Part shown: positions 8,457 to 18,921 of the stretch, piece after piece | Layout of the letters: every line of letters starts with the position of its first letter | How positions within the stretch are numbered: the first letter of the stretch is position 1 | Source: Diphasiastrum complanatum | Lineage: Eukaryota > Streptophyta > Lycopodiopsida > Lycopodiales > Lycopodiaceae | Assembly (NCBI GenBank): GCA_029204225.1 | Contig: CM055101.1 | Span: 2,782,528 to 2,846,527, forward strand | Reading direction: 5' to 3' | Length of the DNA stretch: 64,000 nucleotides | Program-made: the position numbers and the translations under genes | Notes under the pieces: model-generated | Told to the model about the DNA's origin: nothing | The model's input: the letters and a program-made list of their open reading frames with translations, nothing else | Database searches by the model: none

Positions 8457-11141
8457 ATTGAGAAGTTGTTTGATCAACTCGACGGGGCTAAGTTTTTCAG
8501 CAAAATAGACCTCAGATCGGGATATCATCAAGTCCGTATAAAATCGGAAGATGTCTCGAAAACAGCTTTTAGGACTCGTCACGGTCATTATGAGTTTAAG
8601 GTGATGCCATTTGGGCTCACAAATGCTCCAGCTACCTTTATGACCTTGATGAACAGTGTCCTCAGACCATACTTGGGTAAGTTTGTAGTCGTATTTTTAG
8701 ATGACATCCTCGTCTACAGAACAACGAGGAAGGAGCATCTAAAACACCTCAGAAAGGTGTTTCGACTGCTCAGAAAGCATAAGCTTTATGCTAAACAATC
8801 CAAGTGTGAATTCTTCGTTGAAGAAGTAGCATATTTGGGTCACATTATCTCTTCAGATGGGATTAAGATGGACCCAAATAAGGTTAAAGCCATACTCAGT
8901 TGGCTGAGACCTCAGAATATTTTGGAACTTCAAATCTTTCTTGGTCTGGCGGGATATTACAGACGATTTGTCAAGGAATATGCTCAGATAGCAGTCCCTA
9001 TGACAAATCTCCTTAAGGGGAAGGGAAAGGAGTTCATTTGGGAGTCCGCACAACAGGAGAGCTTTGATGCTCTCAAAACAGCCTTAGCTACAGCACCAGT
9101 TTTAAAGGTCGTCGACCCCAATCAGCCATTTGTGGTCGAAACAGATGCTAGCGACTTTGCAGTAGGTGCTGTGCTAACTCAGGGTGGACGACCAGTTGCG
9201 TTCGAGAGTAAAAAACTCGAGCCAGCACAGACTAGGTATAGTGCCTATGAAAAGGAACTCTTTTCTATAGTCCATGCCCTTAAGACTTGGAGGCATTATT
9301 TGTATGGTGCCAACTTTGAGGTCCTGACAGACCATGAGAGTCTCAGATACCTTTGCAATCAACCTGAGCTTAGAGGTCGGAAAGCTCGTTGGGCAGAGTT
9401 GATGCAAGAGTTTGACATGTCTATCAGATATAGGCGTGGAAAATTCAATACAGTAGCAGATGCCCTTAGCAGAAGAATGCCTATGATAAACGAGCTGAGC
9501 TTTACTCAGATTCGTAATGAGTTACTCGAGTCCTTGAGAGGGAAATGCCAGCATGATGCATTCTTCTCTATTATCTGGAACTCAGTCCAGAACAGACAGT
9601 TACAGACTCCAGAACCAGTTCCCGGGGCTGGTGCCAGTTCATCCAAGAATACGGCAGCTTCCGTTGAGGATGATGATGAGTCCGAGTATACGTCATCAGA
9701 TGACGTTGAGGATTCTGAGCCTGTATCACCCAAGCAAACCCCAGTGGTTGAGGGTCAGTTGACTCAAGGATTCAAATGGAAACAGTATTCCATTCAGGAT
9801 GAGTACTTGCTCTATAGAGATAGAGTATGTGTCCCCAATTCAGAGGATTATAGGCAGCAGGTCCTATATGAATGTCATGACAATCCTAGCGCGGGACACC
9901 CAGGCATACAGAAGACCTATGAGCTTCTTCGTAGGCAATTTTTCTGGCCCAGTATGAAAAAGGACGTCCACCAGTATGTAACCAGTTGCCAGAAATGTCA
10001 AGTAAATAAAGCAGAGCGTTTAAAGGCAGGAGGGTTGTTGCATCCCTTAGAAATACCAGCTGGTAAATGGGAGAGTATCTCCATGGATTTTATAGTAGGC
10101 CTGCCTAAAACCCAAAAGGGTAATGACGCTATATGGGTCACAGTTGACCGTCTGACCAAAATGGCTCATTTTATTCCGACCAAAACAACCGTTAGAGCTC
10201 CAGAGTTAGCGAGGTTGTTTGTAGACGGGCTATTTAAATTGTACGGTCTACCTTCCGGCATAGTCAGCGACCGGGACAGTAAGTTTACTGGAAATTTTTG
10301 GAAGGCAGTATTCCATCATCTCCATACTAAACTTAATATGAGTACCACCGACCATCCACAGACGGACGGTCAAACAGAAAGGGTAAATCAAGTGCTGGAG
10401 GATATGCTTCGTGCATACGTCAGCAAGAGGCAGACTAATTGGGAGGAGTATCTCTCGATATTAGAGTTTGCTTACAACAGTACCAAACATTCAGCTACAG
10501 GATACAGCCCATTTATGCTGATGTACGGTTTTCAGCCACGCTCACCCACAGCTGTAGGGTTTAAACAAGAAAAAGTTGAAGCAGCCAGAAACTTTTTAGA
10601 AGACCTAAACCAGATGATAGAACATGCTAAGCGTAGCATTAGACAATCCCAGGATCGAGCCAGGCATTATGCAGATCCACACAGACGGGATGTGCAGTTC
10701 TCCACTAGTGAGAAAGTCTACTTGAGAGTCCCAGTTGACTCTAAAACCCTCAAATCAGGAGTGTGTGCTAAGTTGTCTCCAAGGTATTGTGGTCCCTTTA
10801 CCATAAGTAGGAGACTAGGCGAGGTCACCTATGAACTAGAACTCCCACACAGCAGTAAGGTTTTTCCAGTTTTTCATGTAAGTCAGTTACGAAAAGCCTT
10901 AACCAAATCAGATAATCTGGTAGGGGACAGTGTTCTAGTTCTCCCATTGGATCCTCAACAACCTCCACATGAACCAGAGGAGATTCTTGATAGTAGAGAG
11001 ACGCAGACTCGTCATACTCTATACCGAGAATATCTGGTTAAGTGGAATGATCAGCCTGTTGAGAATGCCACTTGGGAAAGAGGCAGCGTCCTTCGCAAGA
11101 TTTTTCCAGACTTTGTCTTAGAGGACCAAGACGGTTCTTAA
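8457..11141 (+). CDS. Pol: reverse transcriptase, RNase H, integrase, chromodomain
   Basis: An open frame of about 890 residues, entered after the insertion. In order: RT with [12 protein letters not shown] and the catalytic VFLDDILVY (near residue 78); RNase H with [13 protein letters not shown] and TDHESL; the integrase HHCC zinc finger (about 468-510); the integrase core with D (MDFIVGLP), D (VSDRDSKF) and E (GQTERVNQ); and a C-terminal chromodomain with [16 protein letters not shown] (last ~45 residues). All catalytic residues I can check are present. No AUG opens the frame at its start, so expression would depend on fusion to the upstream part, which is frame-broken here. Confidence 0.93.
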   Translation: MEKLFDQLDGAKFFSKIDLRSGYHQVRIKSEDVSKTAFRTRHGHYEFKVMPFGLTNAPATFMTLMNSVLRPYLGKFVVVFLDDILVYRTTRKEHLKHLRKVFRLLRKHKLYAKQSKCEFFVEEVAYLGHIISSDGIKMDPNKVKAILSWLRPQNILELQIFLGLAGYYRRFVKEYAQIAVPMTNLLKGKGKEFIWESAQQESFDALKTALATAPVLKVVDPNQPFVVETDASDFAVGAVLTQGGRPVAFESKKLEPAQTRYSAYEKELFSIVHALKTWRHYLYGANFEVLTDHESLRYLCNQPELRGRKARWAELMQEFDMSIRYRRGKFNTVADALSRRMPMINELSFTQIRNELLESLRGKCQHDAFFSIIWNSVQNRQLQTPEPVPGAGASSSKNTAASVEDDDESEYTSSDDVEDSEPVSPKQTPVVEGQLTQGFKWKQYSIQDEYLLYRDRVCVPNSEDYRQQVLYECHDNPSAGHPGIQKTYELLRRQFFWPSMKKDVHQYVTSCQKCQVNKAERLKAGGLLHPLEIPAGKWESISMDFIVGLPKTQKGNDAIWVTVDRLTKMAHFIPTKTTVRAPELARLFVDGLFKLYGLPSGIVSDRDSKFTGNFWKAVFHHLHTKLNMSTTDHPQTDGQTERVNQVLEDMLRAYVSKRQTNWEEYLSILEFAYNSTKHSATGYSPFMLMYGFQPRSPTAVGFKQEKVEAARNFLEDLNQMIEHAKRSIRQSQDRARHYADPHRRDVQFSTSEKVYLRVPVDSKTLKSGVCAKLSPRYCGPFTISRRLGEVTYELELPHSSKVFPVFHVSQLRKALTKSDNLVGDSVLVLPLDPQQPPHEPEEILDSRETQTRHTLYREYLVKWNDQPVENATWERGSVLRKIFPDFVLEDQDGS

Positions 11142-11152
11142 GGGGGAGGGAG
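11140..11152 (+). promoter_or_regulatory. Polypurine tract
   Basis: AAGGGGGAGGGAG lies directly against the 3' LTR, overlapping the pol stop codon region. It is the expected primer for plus-strand DNA synthesis. Confidence 0.9.
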
Positions 11153-11510
11153 TGTTACGAGCTCGTAACCAGTGCCGAACCCTAGAGAACACAGATAGGT
11201 CAGATACCACAGTCAGGGTCGTGTCCAGCGTACATGACCAACAGGGCAAGACAGTGTGAGTAGTGTGCCCCAGCACGGTCCATAGCCATGGCGGGCCTAA
11301 CACAGCCTAGGGACCCTGTCAGCAGGATAGGGCCCCCAGTTGGGTCCCGACGTGCAGTCGGCCACGTCAGTGCCACGTGGCCGACACTTGGCAGTAGCAT
11401 GCTACCAGTCCTCACACTGGGCTAGGAGGGGCTTACTCTATATCAGGGAGTAGGCAAGGTTGGGTGGATCAGTTAGTGTTTGCCCTACTGTGGTGTTAGG
11501 ATCTATTACA
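11153..11510 (+). repeat. 3' LTR of the chromovirus
   Basis: 358 bp, TGTTACG...CTATTACA, matching the 5' LTR at all but one position. It is followed at once by the ATAAG target duplication (11511-11515). Confidence 0.95.
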
Positions 11511-11515
11511 ATAAG

Positions 11516-11668
11516 ACCAAAAACAAAATATGTACAAGCAACAGTGGGAGCATCATCCATAGGAGGACGTGGCCGTAAAATTCTATAAACTAGCTACGAA
11601 TGAAAGTAGAACAAAGCAGAAGTGAAATAAGCCCACAACCCAGGCCAGGTATAATAGAAGAACTACAG

Positions 11669-11675
<7 letters not shown>
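11516..11675 (-). mobile_element. LINE copy E 3' region (right part)
   Basis: This continues copy E after the chromovirus. No coding similarity is visible in its 160 bp, which end at the simple-repeat tail of copy F. Copy F therefore probably inserted into copy E, or copy E is 5'-truncated here. Confidence 0.5.

Positions 11676-11718
<43 letters not shown>
11676..11718 (-). repeat. LINE copy F 3' tail, (TC)n
   Basis: A (GA)n tract on the plus strand adjoins the LINE 3' UTR, like the tail of copy D. The hairpin equivalent lies at 11746-11760 (GTGTCC...GGGCAT), with two non-Watson-Crick positions on the RNA strand. Confidence 0.7.
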
Positions 11719-11721
<3 letters not shown>

Positions 11722-14700
11722 AGAATTTATATTAATGTCGGTTGGGTGTCCAAGGGGCATATAAGACAGAAGAAATAAGTACATATCATTTAGGAGCACT
11801 GTCCATGTCGGACAACATAAAAGAACGCTAGTCTAAGTGGAAAGAACAATATAGAAAGCTCTCTAGCTAGTCAGAAGACATATCGAACATAGAATCATAA
11901 AAAACATAAAAGAACTTAACCTCCAGCTCTGAAGAGGGTACAGGTGCTAGAGCTTAAGCACCTGCTCTGCTGAGGAAAGTAAAAAGGAAGAATAAAATAT
12001 CAATCTCGGAAAAAACGTCTGATACTTATAGAAGCTGTGATCTGTGGCTGGTGTCGAAGAGCTCTGGTAGCTTTGGAGGCTCATGTAGATCTAGCAGGAG
12101 GTGGTGGCTAAGCACGCCGGGCCTTCGCCCTCACCGGTATGACTGCCTCATCATCTGATAGGTCATCACGCTCACGTTTCTGAAAGAAGGTAGTAATAAG
12201 ATGTTGGCCATCATTAATACCCTCCGAAGGTATCAAAGAGGCTCTCAACATAAGCATCTCTCGTAGTAAAAGGCCGACACATCTGGGATCCTGATACTCC
12301 AAAAAGGTACTGAGGGTAATGGGGGTGTCCCGATACAAACAATGATATCGACCACGTATCTCATAGTATGTAGGGCATGTGAAGATAAAATGGAACTCAT
12401 CCTCCACTACACGCAATGTGCATACCTGACATATCCGATGCCTGAATATCTGCCTGTCTCGATAGCAAGCTGATGCGAAGGGACTCGTAAGATAGATATA
12501 AAGGTCTAACAGGAAGTCCCAAACTGTCTCTACATAAGATATGTGCGCCATAAAAGGTAAGCTTGACCCTGTCGTGATCAGGGCGATCCCATACTATGTG
12601 ACAATATCTACGATACAACTGCTGTCTGATAAATGCATGAGTTCCTTGTGGGAGATTCAGCATCGAGAAGCCCCATGACTGAAAGAAAGCCACCACATCA
12701 CAATACCAAGAAGATCTAACCTGCTGTCCAGCTATAGCCCGAGAAGAAGTAAGCGCTGCCATCACGTATCTGTGAGTATCCATGGTCTCAAGTCGATGTA
12801 GAAAGGTAACAATCTGAAACAAAGCCTCTACCGCCATGGGGAGTGAGGCGAACTCCGCTAAAAGAATCTCATGAGGAATTGATGGCTTTGCACGAATCAT
12901 CCTCCCTAACATGGTGGTCTGCAGGCGAGTGATGTCTGCTGTCAGTTAGTGTTAAACACCATTACCTTGGTCTTAGCAATATTCACTGTCAAGTCCCACA
13001 CTAAGCAAAAACCATAGAGAGCATCAAGATGTCGCTGTAATTCAGAGGCTGTAGAGGATAACAATGCCACATCGTCCACGTACAGTAGTATAGGAATAAT
13101 AACATCAGCAAGTGGACATCCATCACCACCCTCCTTGATGATCCGCTCTAGATCATCTATGTACAATGCAAAAAGAGTGGGAGAGAGTGGACATCCCTGC
13201 TTGACTCCAACTGTGCTCTGAATAAAAGACGACCAGCTGTTGCCATCTCTAAAGTGTGCTAATACCCTCTCATATAAGGTGCCGATAGCCATAATGATAT
13301 CCTGTGAGAAGCCAAGTGAAGATAAGCGCTGAAGTAGTAGTTTGGAACTGAGTCAAAGGCCTTGCGAAAATCCAAAAAGCAGCAGTATACTCTCCGTCTC
13401 CGATGTCGAGCCTCGTCTATGATGCATCGTAGGACAAATGCACGATCAATAGTAGAATATCCGGGTCTGAAACCAGCCTGTCCAAGAGCAAATAACTCAT
13501 CTGATTCCGCCTGGGATCCAACTAGAGACTGCAGAACTGAGCCATAAAGCTTCACCATCGTGTGACTGATCATGAGAGTGCGGTAGTTATCGACGTTCAT
13601 TGGGTCACCAGCCTTGAGAATGGGATGGAGGAGATTCATGCACCAGTTGGTGGGAAAGCCAGAAGTAACAGCCAGGTTAAAAGTGTGGGCAATGCAAGGA
13701 GAGAGAAGTTGGGAGACAGGTTTGAGGAAGTCCGAGTTGAGGGAGTCAACGTCTTTCGCTTTATGGGTTGGGCTTTACTAATCGCGGATTCAATTTGGTC
13801 AGAGGTAAAAAGAGAGAATGTAGCGGGTCGAGTGATAGCGATAGGGGGGGCATCTGTAGTGTATAAACGAGTAGCATATTCCACCCAAGTGTCAGTATCA
13901 ATGGGTGAAAGTAAGGAAGATTTCTTAGAAAAGATTTTCCAGAAAAGAGAGGAAGTCTATAAGTTTCTGACCATCTCTTGTTAGAGAGTCTCTTTTCTTT
14001 TAATTAACTACATGACGATACTGCTTCTGTACTTGCACTAAAAGATTAGGAGAGTGATGCATGGCAAATACGACCTGCTAATGTAAGGTGTGGCAATCAT
14101 GATCATACCATCGGTTATAGGTCTTTCGATGAGTGGAATATGTCTTAGGGGGAAAGGCCTGGGTGGCAGCTTGTATAAGGGAGAGCAACAAAAAGCTAGC
14201 CCGTTGCTCAATAGGAGAGGAGAAGGGAAAATCTTGCAGAAGAGTGTTGAGCGTGGATATGTATCGTGGGATGAGATGTGTACGAAAAGAAAAGTGAGAC
14301 TTAGTGGTCTTTGGTCGAATGGTTGGAAGGGGAGAGGTCTGGCCAACAGAGAGTAAGAGCAGCGAGTGATCAGCAAGGGTGGGAGAGAGAATGGTAAAGT
14401 TGTGGATGAGAGGAATGGTGAGCCAATGAAGTAATCTACCACACTATCTCCGTCTCCATGCGGATGACAACTGAAGGCTGCTGAATCTGGCCATTGTGAT
14501 AAACCGTTCAGAATAAGCAAGGAATTTGCCTCGGTAATCATGAGTAAATGTTCACTAAATGTAGTAGAAGGGGTAGCCCCATCATGAGAAGTCCGCTCAA
14601 GACCTGTATCCAAAACATGAAGCTGGAGGTAATCCGTCACTACATGAAATTCCGTCTATCTGGTGGCCATGCGTGCGTTATAGTCCCTTGCCAAAAGTAT

Positions 14701-14945
14701 ATATCCCTGGAGAGAAAAGATAGCAATATCCTCTGACAAAACATGAAAAGGATCTCCACCATAGTCTGCAAATTCTGCGGTCTGAGGAGCAATATAACAT
14801 ACTGCCAAGAAGATATCTCTAGGCAAACCTAAGGAATGCCCAAATAACTGTAACCATATAAAACGTGCATATGGATCTTGCTTAACCATCTTAAGAGTAT
14901 GTCTATACCGGTCCATGTATAAACATGCAACCCCACCTGAGCCTC
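11676..14945 (-). mobile_element. LINE copy F, longest minus-strand copy (endonuclease to 3' tail)
   Basis: From right to left: AP-type endonuclease (GSGGVACLYM, FLAVCYIAP, LARDYNARM, SVVDYFIGSPF; about 14940-14370), a linker, RT (LLHPILKAGDPMNVDNYRT, QAGFRPGYSTIDRAF, DFRKAFDSVP, GVKQGCPLSPTLFALYIDDL, ILLYVDDVALLSS; about 13880-12950), the C-terminal knuckle (CQVC, EDEFHFIFTCP at about 12430-12370), 3' UTR, and (TC)n tail. The RT box reads YVDD where copy D has YADD. Several frameshifts separate the blocks, and the start of the endonuclease and all of ORF1 are missing. It is an inactive 5'-truncated copy. Confidence 0.85.
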
Positions 14946-15153
14946 TGAAGGTCTTCCCTCGTAGAAATGGTCTAAGCTCATCATCATACCATCTCTTGTA
15001 AGTGCGTTTATGAGATGAGAAAGTTTTTGGAGGATATGCGGCAGTATTGGCTGAGTGAAGAAGCGACTGAGATAAAAAGGCGGCTTGTTGGTCTACTGAA
15101 GATGAGAAGGGGAAATCGTTGAGCAATGTGGCCAGAGAGGAAGTGTAAGTAGG
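14946..15153 (-). pseudogene. LINE fragment G, post-endonuclease linker
   Basis: The minus strand encodes FPFSSSVDQQAAFLSQSLL and then KRWYDDELRPF. In other copies this linker follows the endonuclease. Here it precedes the endonuclease of copy F, so it belongs to a different LINE copy and is fused by insertion or rearrangement at about 14945. Confidence 0.65.
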
Positions 15154-15473
15154 TGTAATAGATCCTAACACCACAGTAGGGCAAACACTAACTGATCCAC
15201 CCAACCTTGCCTACTCCCTGATATAGAGTAAGCCCCTCCTAGCCCAGTGTGAGGACTAGTAGCATGCTACTGCCAAGTGTTGGCCACGTGGCACTAACGA
15301 GGCCCACTGCACGTCGGGACCCAACTGGGGGCCCTATCCTGCTGACAGGGTCCCTAGGCTGTGTTAGGCCCGCCATGGCTATGGACCGTGCTGGGGCACA
15401 CTACTCACACTGTCTTGCCCTATTGGTCATGTACGCTGGACACCACCCTGACTGTGGTATCTGACCTATCTGT
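15154..15473 (-). repeat. Inverted, truncated LTR of the chromovirus family
   Basis: Reversed, it matches the 358-bp LTR from its 3' end (TGTAATAGATCCTAACACC on the plus strand) through ACCTATCTGT. The last ~40 bp, containing the palindromic 5' tip, are missing. It has many more substitutions than the two LTRs of the full element, so it is an older relic. I see no matching target duplication. Confidence 0.85.
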
Positions 15474-16011
15474 TGCTTGTGATTGGCGTGCTTAGAATAG
15501 GATCCTTGGATTGAGGACTTTATAAAACTTGTCTTGATTTTCGCTCTGCTTATCATGCTGCTCAGTCCCCTTCTTCTCTTCGCAATCAGGTCTACTCTCT
15601 TATCGGTCATCATTTTTATATCACTAGGGTGCTTTGTGTGTTCCTAGTCTTCTTGATATTTGTTTCCGCTTATTGACGATGCACCATTTTCTAGTCTTGC
15701 TGCTGCAATTGCTGTTCTACCTCCGGATATTGTTCCTGTTTCATCTGATCTTGCTCCTGTTGCTGATATTTACCTAATGGTGATGTCATCGATTTCGATG
15801 TTGCTCTTGTTGCTGATGTCCCTCCTACTGATCTACCCTCGTTTTACTAAAAGTGGGTTTCAACGGCTACAGGGGATTTGGCTTTTGGACTGACACCACT
15901 AGCACGAAAAGTATAACCTAGGGAAGAAAACGACAATACAGTGGTACCAAACATAGCTTTGGTAGTTAAAATTCTAGCCCACATTGAGGGCAATGTTTTA
16001 AAAGAGGGGAG
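15474..16011 (+). other. Unassigned stretch ending in a polypurine tract
   Basis: No gene is recognised. Just before 16012 lies CATTGAGGGCAATG, then AAAAGAGGGGAG, which resembles the 3' end of an LTR retrotransposon ahead of its 3' LTR. The part before it has an irregular 'TTGCTCCTGTTGCTGAT'-like low-complexity stretch at 15680-15830. Confidence 0.4.
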
Positions 16012-16540
16012 TGTTATGGACACACACTATACTCCTTACTTCTCTACTTTTGACCATTATTACTAGACACGCATTTTATATTCCATGTCATAGGCCTAGA
16101 AATCCTATTTTACATGGTTTTCTATTTTGGCACTAATTTTTGAATTTCACCTTTCCTCTAGGATTTCCCAACTATAAATAGCCAATAAGACTAGTCATTT
16201 GGTAGTTTTGATCTTTGAGTCTTAAGCTTCTTGTAGGGGAGTTGTACTGGTTCGGAGATTTTAGTTGGAGATCTGCCTGAGCTATATGCGGCCATTGATA
16301 TTCATACAGTTTTCTTAGTTCGAGAATGCTATGTGAGTGGTTTTTGTTGTTTCATACTATCAATACCTATGAATGCATTCATAACAGTATCTAGTGTTAT
16401 TCATAATCCTACATATCTCACTTATTTCAGCTCATAGTATTTAGCTATGTTATTTTCTTTCGTTATTGTTTATGGAGACGTTTTCATATGCTCCCACTGA
16501 TACCACATACTTGACACGTACATTTATCAGTCTTATACAC
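16012..16540 (+). repeat. Probable LTR of an unrelated retrotransposon
   Basis: TGTTATGGACACACAC follows a good polypurine tract. CTATAAATAG at about 16172 is a clear TATA box in the position expected for an LTR promoter. The right border is not defined; LINE ORF1 sequence begins at about 16548. No second copy lies in the window. Confidence 0.5.
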
Positions 16541-16547
16541 CTTTTGG

Positions 16548-16740
16548 AATGGAAAAAGCATTAATAAAGCTTTCTTGACTATGGGCCAAACTTAGAGGTA
16601 CACTCATCTTCATGGATGATGATCTAACCCCTATGCAAGTTGCGGATCGGAAGAAGGTATTCAGTGAAGCAAGAGTTTTGGGGAAGAGAGTGATATATCG
16701 GAAGGCTCGGTACATTGATCCTCTGAAACTTGAGAAATAG
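16548..16740 (+). pseudogene. LINE copy H, ORF1 C-terminal part
   Basis: After an in-frame TGA the frame reads LWAKLRG, FMDDDLTPMQVADRKK, and GKRVIYRKARYIDP, then TAG at 16738-16740. This layout (DDLTP, basic helix, GKRVIYR) resembles the C-terminal domain of L1-type ORF1 RNA-binding proteins. A related peptide (ERRQAFQEAK, GRHVIYRDG) occurs in copy I at about 18655-18717, so I treat it as a conserved LINE protein. The assignment to ORF1 is by position and weak similarity. Confidence 0.55.
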
Positions 16741-16773
16741 GGCCCCCCGGACTAAGGAATGGTTCGGGGGCCC
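16740..16773 (+). promoter_or_regulatory. GC-rich hairpin between LINE ORF1 and ORF2 (copy H)
   Basis: GGGCCCCC (16740-16747) pairs with GGGGGCCC (16766-16773). The stem starts at the last base of the ORF1 stop codon. Copy I has a different but equally perfect stem in the same place (18766-18801). Confidence 0.55.
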
Positions 16774-18550
16774 TTTCTAAAGCATTGTGGTTGAGCTTAT
16801 GGAACTACAATGGCATTCACTCTTCAGCTATAGCAGGGGATTTCATAGATTTTTGTGCTAGGGGCGATATCTTACTACTCACTGAGACACATGAGAGTCC
16901 TGAGAGAGGGGACTACCGGCCATAAAGGGTTTCTGTTGGCACTTTGCGTATCAGAGAGCAACGAGAGCATTGACAGATTGAGGTTCAGGCGGGGTGGCCT
17001 GCTTATTCCTAGATTTTCTTCAACCTTGGGTTGAGTTGGTACATACTGATGAGCGTACCCACAATATTTGGATTAGATTGGATCGCAGTTTGATGAGTGT
17101 GGATCGAGACCTCTTTATTGCCATTTGCTATTTCCCACCAGATACATCGGTTTTCACATCAGATGAGGAGTCACCTCACATGGATATCTCTTCAGACATT
17201 ATCAGATATGAGGAGCGGGGGGCATATTCTTTTGACCAGAGACTTCAATGCCAAGACTGGATCTAAGCAGACAGAGTTCCATGGAGTAGAGGATGATCCA
17301 CAACAGATACATGCTCGAGACTGGGATGATCTAGGCCTCAGACGACAATCGACATATGTAGAGGGTCTAGTTACAACATATGGGGAGCAGATGCTTCAGC
17401 TAGGCGAGGCGTCTGGACTGGCCATTTATAGTGGCCTACTACAGTGGCCAGGCTTAGGTGTTTATACTTGTTTGCCACATAGTGGAGGACATAGTGTCAT
17501 GGACTATTTCATGGGATCACCGTCCCTCCTTTCCTTCATCTCATCCTTCTCGGTCCACCGCACCACCCTCTCTGATTACTCATACCTTTCGCTTTTCGTC
17601 GGCCTTCTTCTCACCACACACTCCCCCATTAACCCCCATCATGCAGCCTGTATATCGCTATACCTCCCACAACACCCCTCTATACCGAGAAGCCCTATCT
17701 GAACTTCTGACTCACTCCCATACGAGCATAACTTAGAGGACCAGTCTCTTTTTCTTGTCCAGACCATCCACACTGCGCATCCCTTGTTTTTCCATCCTCA
17801 AGCATCGACCACATAACCCATGGTATGACCAAGAATGCCACCTCCATCAGAATTTGATCTATGCGAATTTGATCTATGCATGTTGCCACCTTCCCCATTT
17901 GGTAAAGGATTTATCTCGTATATACCGTAGGACTACCTGAAAGAAGAAAATCGTATATGAGATCAGCCAAGGTAAGAAGATGATGGACCTCCTTTTTAGT
18001 TCTTCATCGGGATCCTTTTGGAAGAAATTCCTCCCACAAGCACCTCCACCCCCCGTATCACAGATCCTAGCACATGGGTAACTATACCACATCATTGTAC
18101 ACCGTATCTGCTGCACCCGCACTTCCCACGGCCACACATCCACAGACACTTTTGACATATTCACCCCGGATGTGGTAGAAGAGGCAATCACACGACTACA
18201 CTCTCATAAAGCCAAAGACATTGATGAATTAGAGGTTGAACTTCTGAAGTATGCTCCTGATATCCTCTCACCATTCCTCTCACTCTTATTCAATTGCACT
18301 GTCACATTTGGATTCCCTTCCCCATGGTCCACAAACCTCATCCATCCTATCCATAAAGGCGGTATGAAAGTCGACAACTATCATGATTAGCCACCTCTTT
18401 GCCAAAGTCTATTGTTCTATTCTACAGTCGGAGATCAGCGCAGAGATGGATACCAGAGCACGTCATGTCATTGGCTAGGCCAGTTTCAGACCAGGATGTA
18501 CCACAGCGGATCATATTTTCACCCTGAGATCCATCATTGAGGAGACTAGG
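16774..18550 (+). pseudogene. LINE copy H, ORF2 (endonuclease and start of RT)
   Basis: On the plus strand: endonuclease start LWNYNGIHSS with DILLLTETHES (about 16795-16895), then IWIRLDRSL, FIAICYFPPD, LLTRDFNAKTGS, HSVMDYFMGSPSLL (about 17020-17530). In the LSDYSYL motif the usual catalytic SDH reads SDY. A linker (WYDQECH) and the RT start follow (LHSHKAKDIDELEVELLK, LIHPIHKGG, FRPGCTTADHIFTLRSIIEE; about 18190-18545). Frameshifts lie near 17225, 17700 and 18385. Homology ends at about 18550, before the catalytic part of RT, so the copy is truncated and dead. Confidence 0.8.
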
Positions 18551-18921
18551 GCCAAGAGAGATACCCGTTGGAGAGTATCTCACACGGACTGTGGATACTG
18601 ATGGGTTAGTTTCACGTTTCGTCACATTAGCTAGCCACTTAGCCATTGTTGAAGAAAGACGCCAAGCCTTCCAAGAAGCTAAGACGGAAGGTCGACATGT
18701 TATTTATCGAGATGGATAGTTTCGCTATCTTGATAGTGCATTTGGAGGCTCTTGCCATTAGGAAGATGGGGCCCGGGTATGGGAGCACACAAGGGCCCCA
18801 TCCACACCATTTGCGTATTGGAGTCTGGAATTTTAACGGTATCCATTCTTCGTCTACTGTTAAAGATCTTATAGATTTCATCTCAGGGGGAGATGTATTA
18901 TTCTTGGACGGAAAGGTGTAG
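18551..18921 (+). pseudogene. LINE copy I, ORF1 tail and endonuclease start
   Basis: The ORF1-like peptide ERRQAFQEAK...GRHVIYRDG is followed by a stop, a GC-rich hairpin, and the endonuclease start LRIGVWNFNGIHSSSTVKDL with GGDVLFLDG. WN.NGI is the first AP-endonuclease motif. The order matches copy H. The plus-strand part stops at about 18921, where minus-strand LINE sequence begins. Confidence 0.7.

Larger units (their letters stand above)
5233..11510 (+). mobile_element. Full-length Ty3/gypsy chromovirus
   Basis: A 6278-bp element has two 358-bp LTRs, a tRNA-iMet primer site, gag-protease, RT-RNase H-integrase-chromodomain, a polypurine tract and ATAAG target duplications. By eye the two LTRs differ at one base (A in the 5' copy, G in the 3' copy, in GGCA(A/G)TAGC), so insertion was recent. 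It sits inside the 3' UTR of LINE copy E. The pol C-terminus has a chromodomain, which defines chromoviruses. Two lesions split the coding region: TAG at 8063-8065 and a 49-bp frame-breaking insertion at 8408-8456. This copy probably cannot make a full polyprotein, though other copies may. Confidence 0.95.

Noticed and set aside
13562-13984. A 140-codon plus-strand frame in LINE copy F
   Set aside because: It is the antisense of the LINE linker and RT start, whose minus-strand motifs explain the sequence better.
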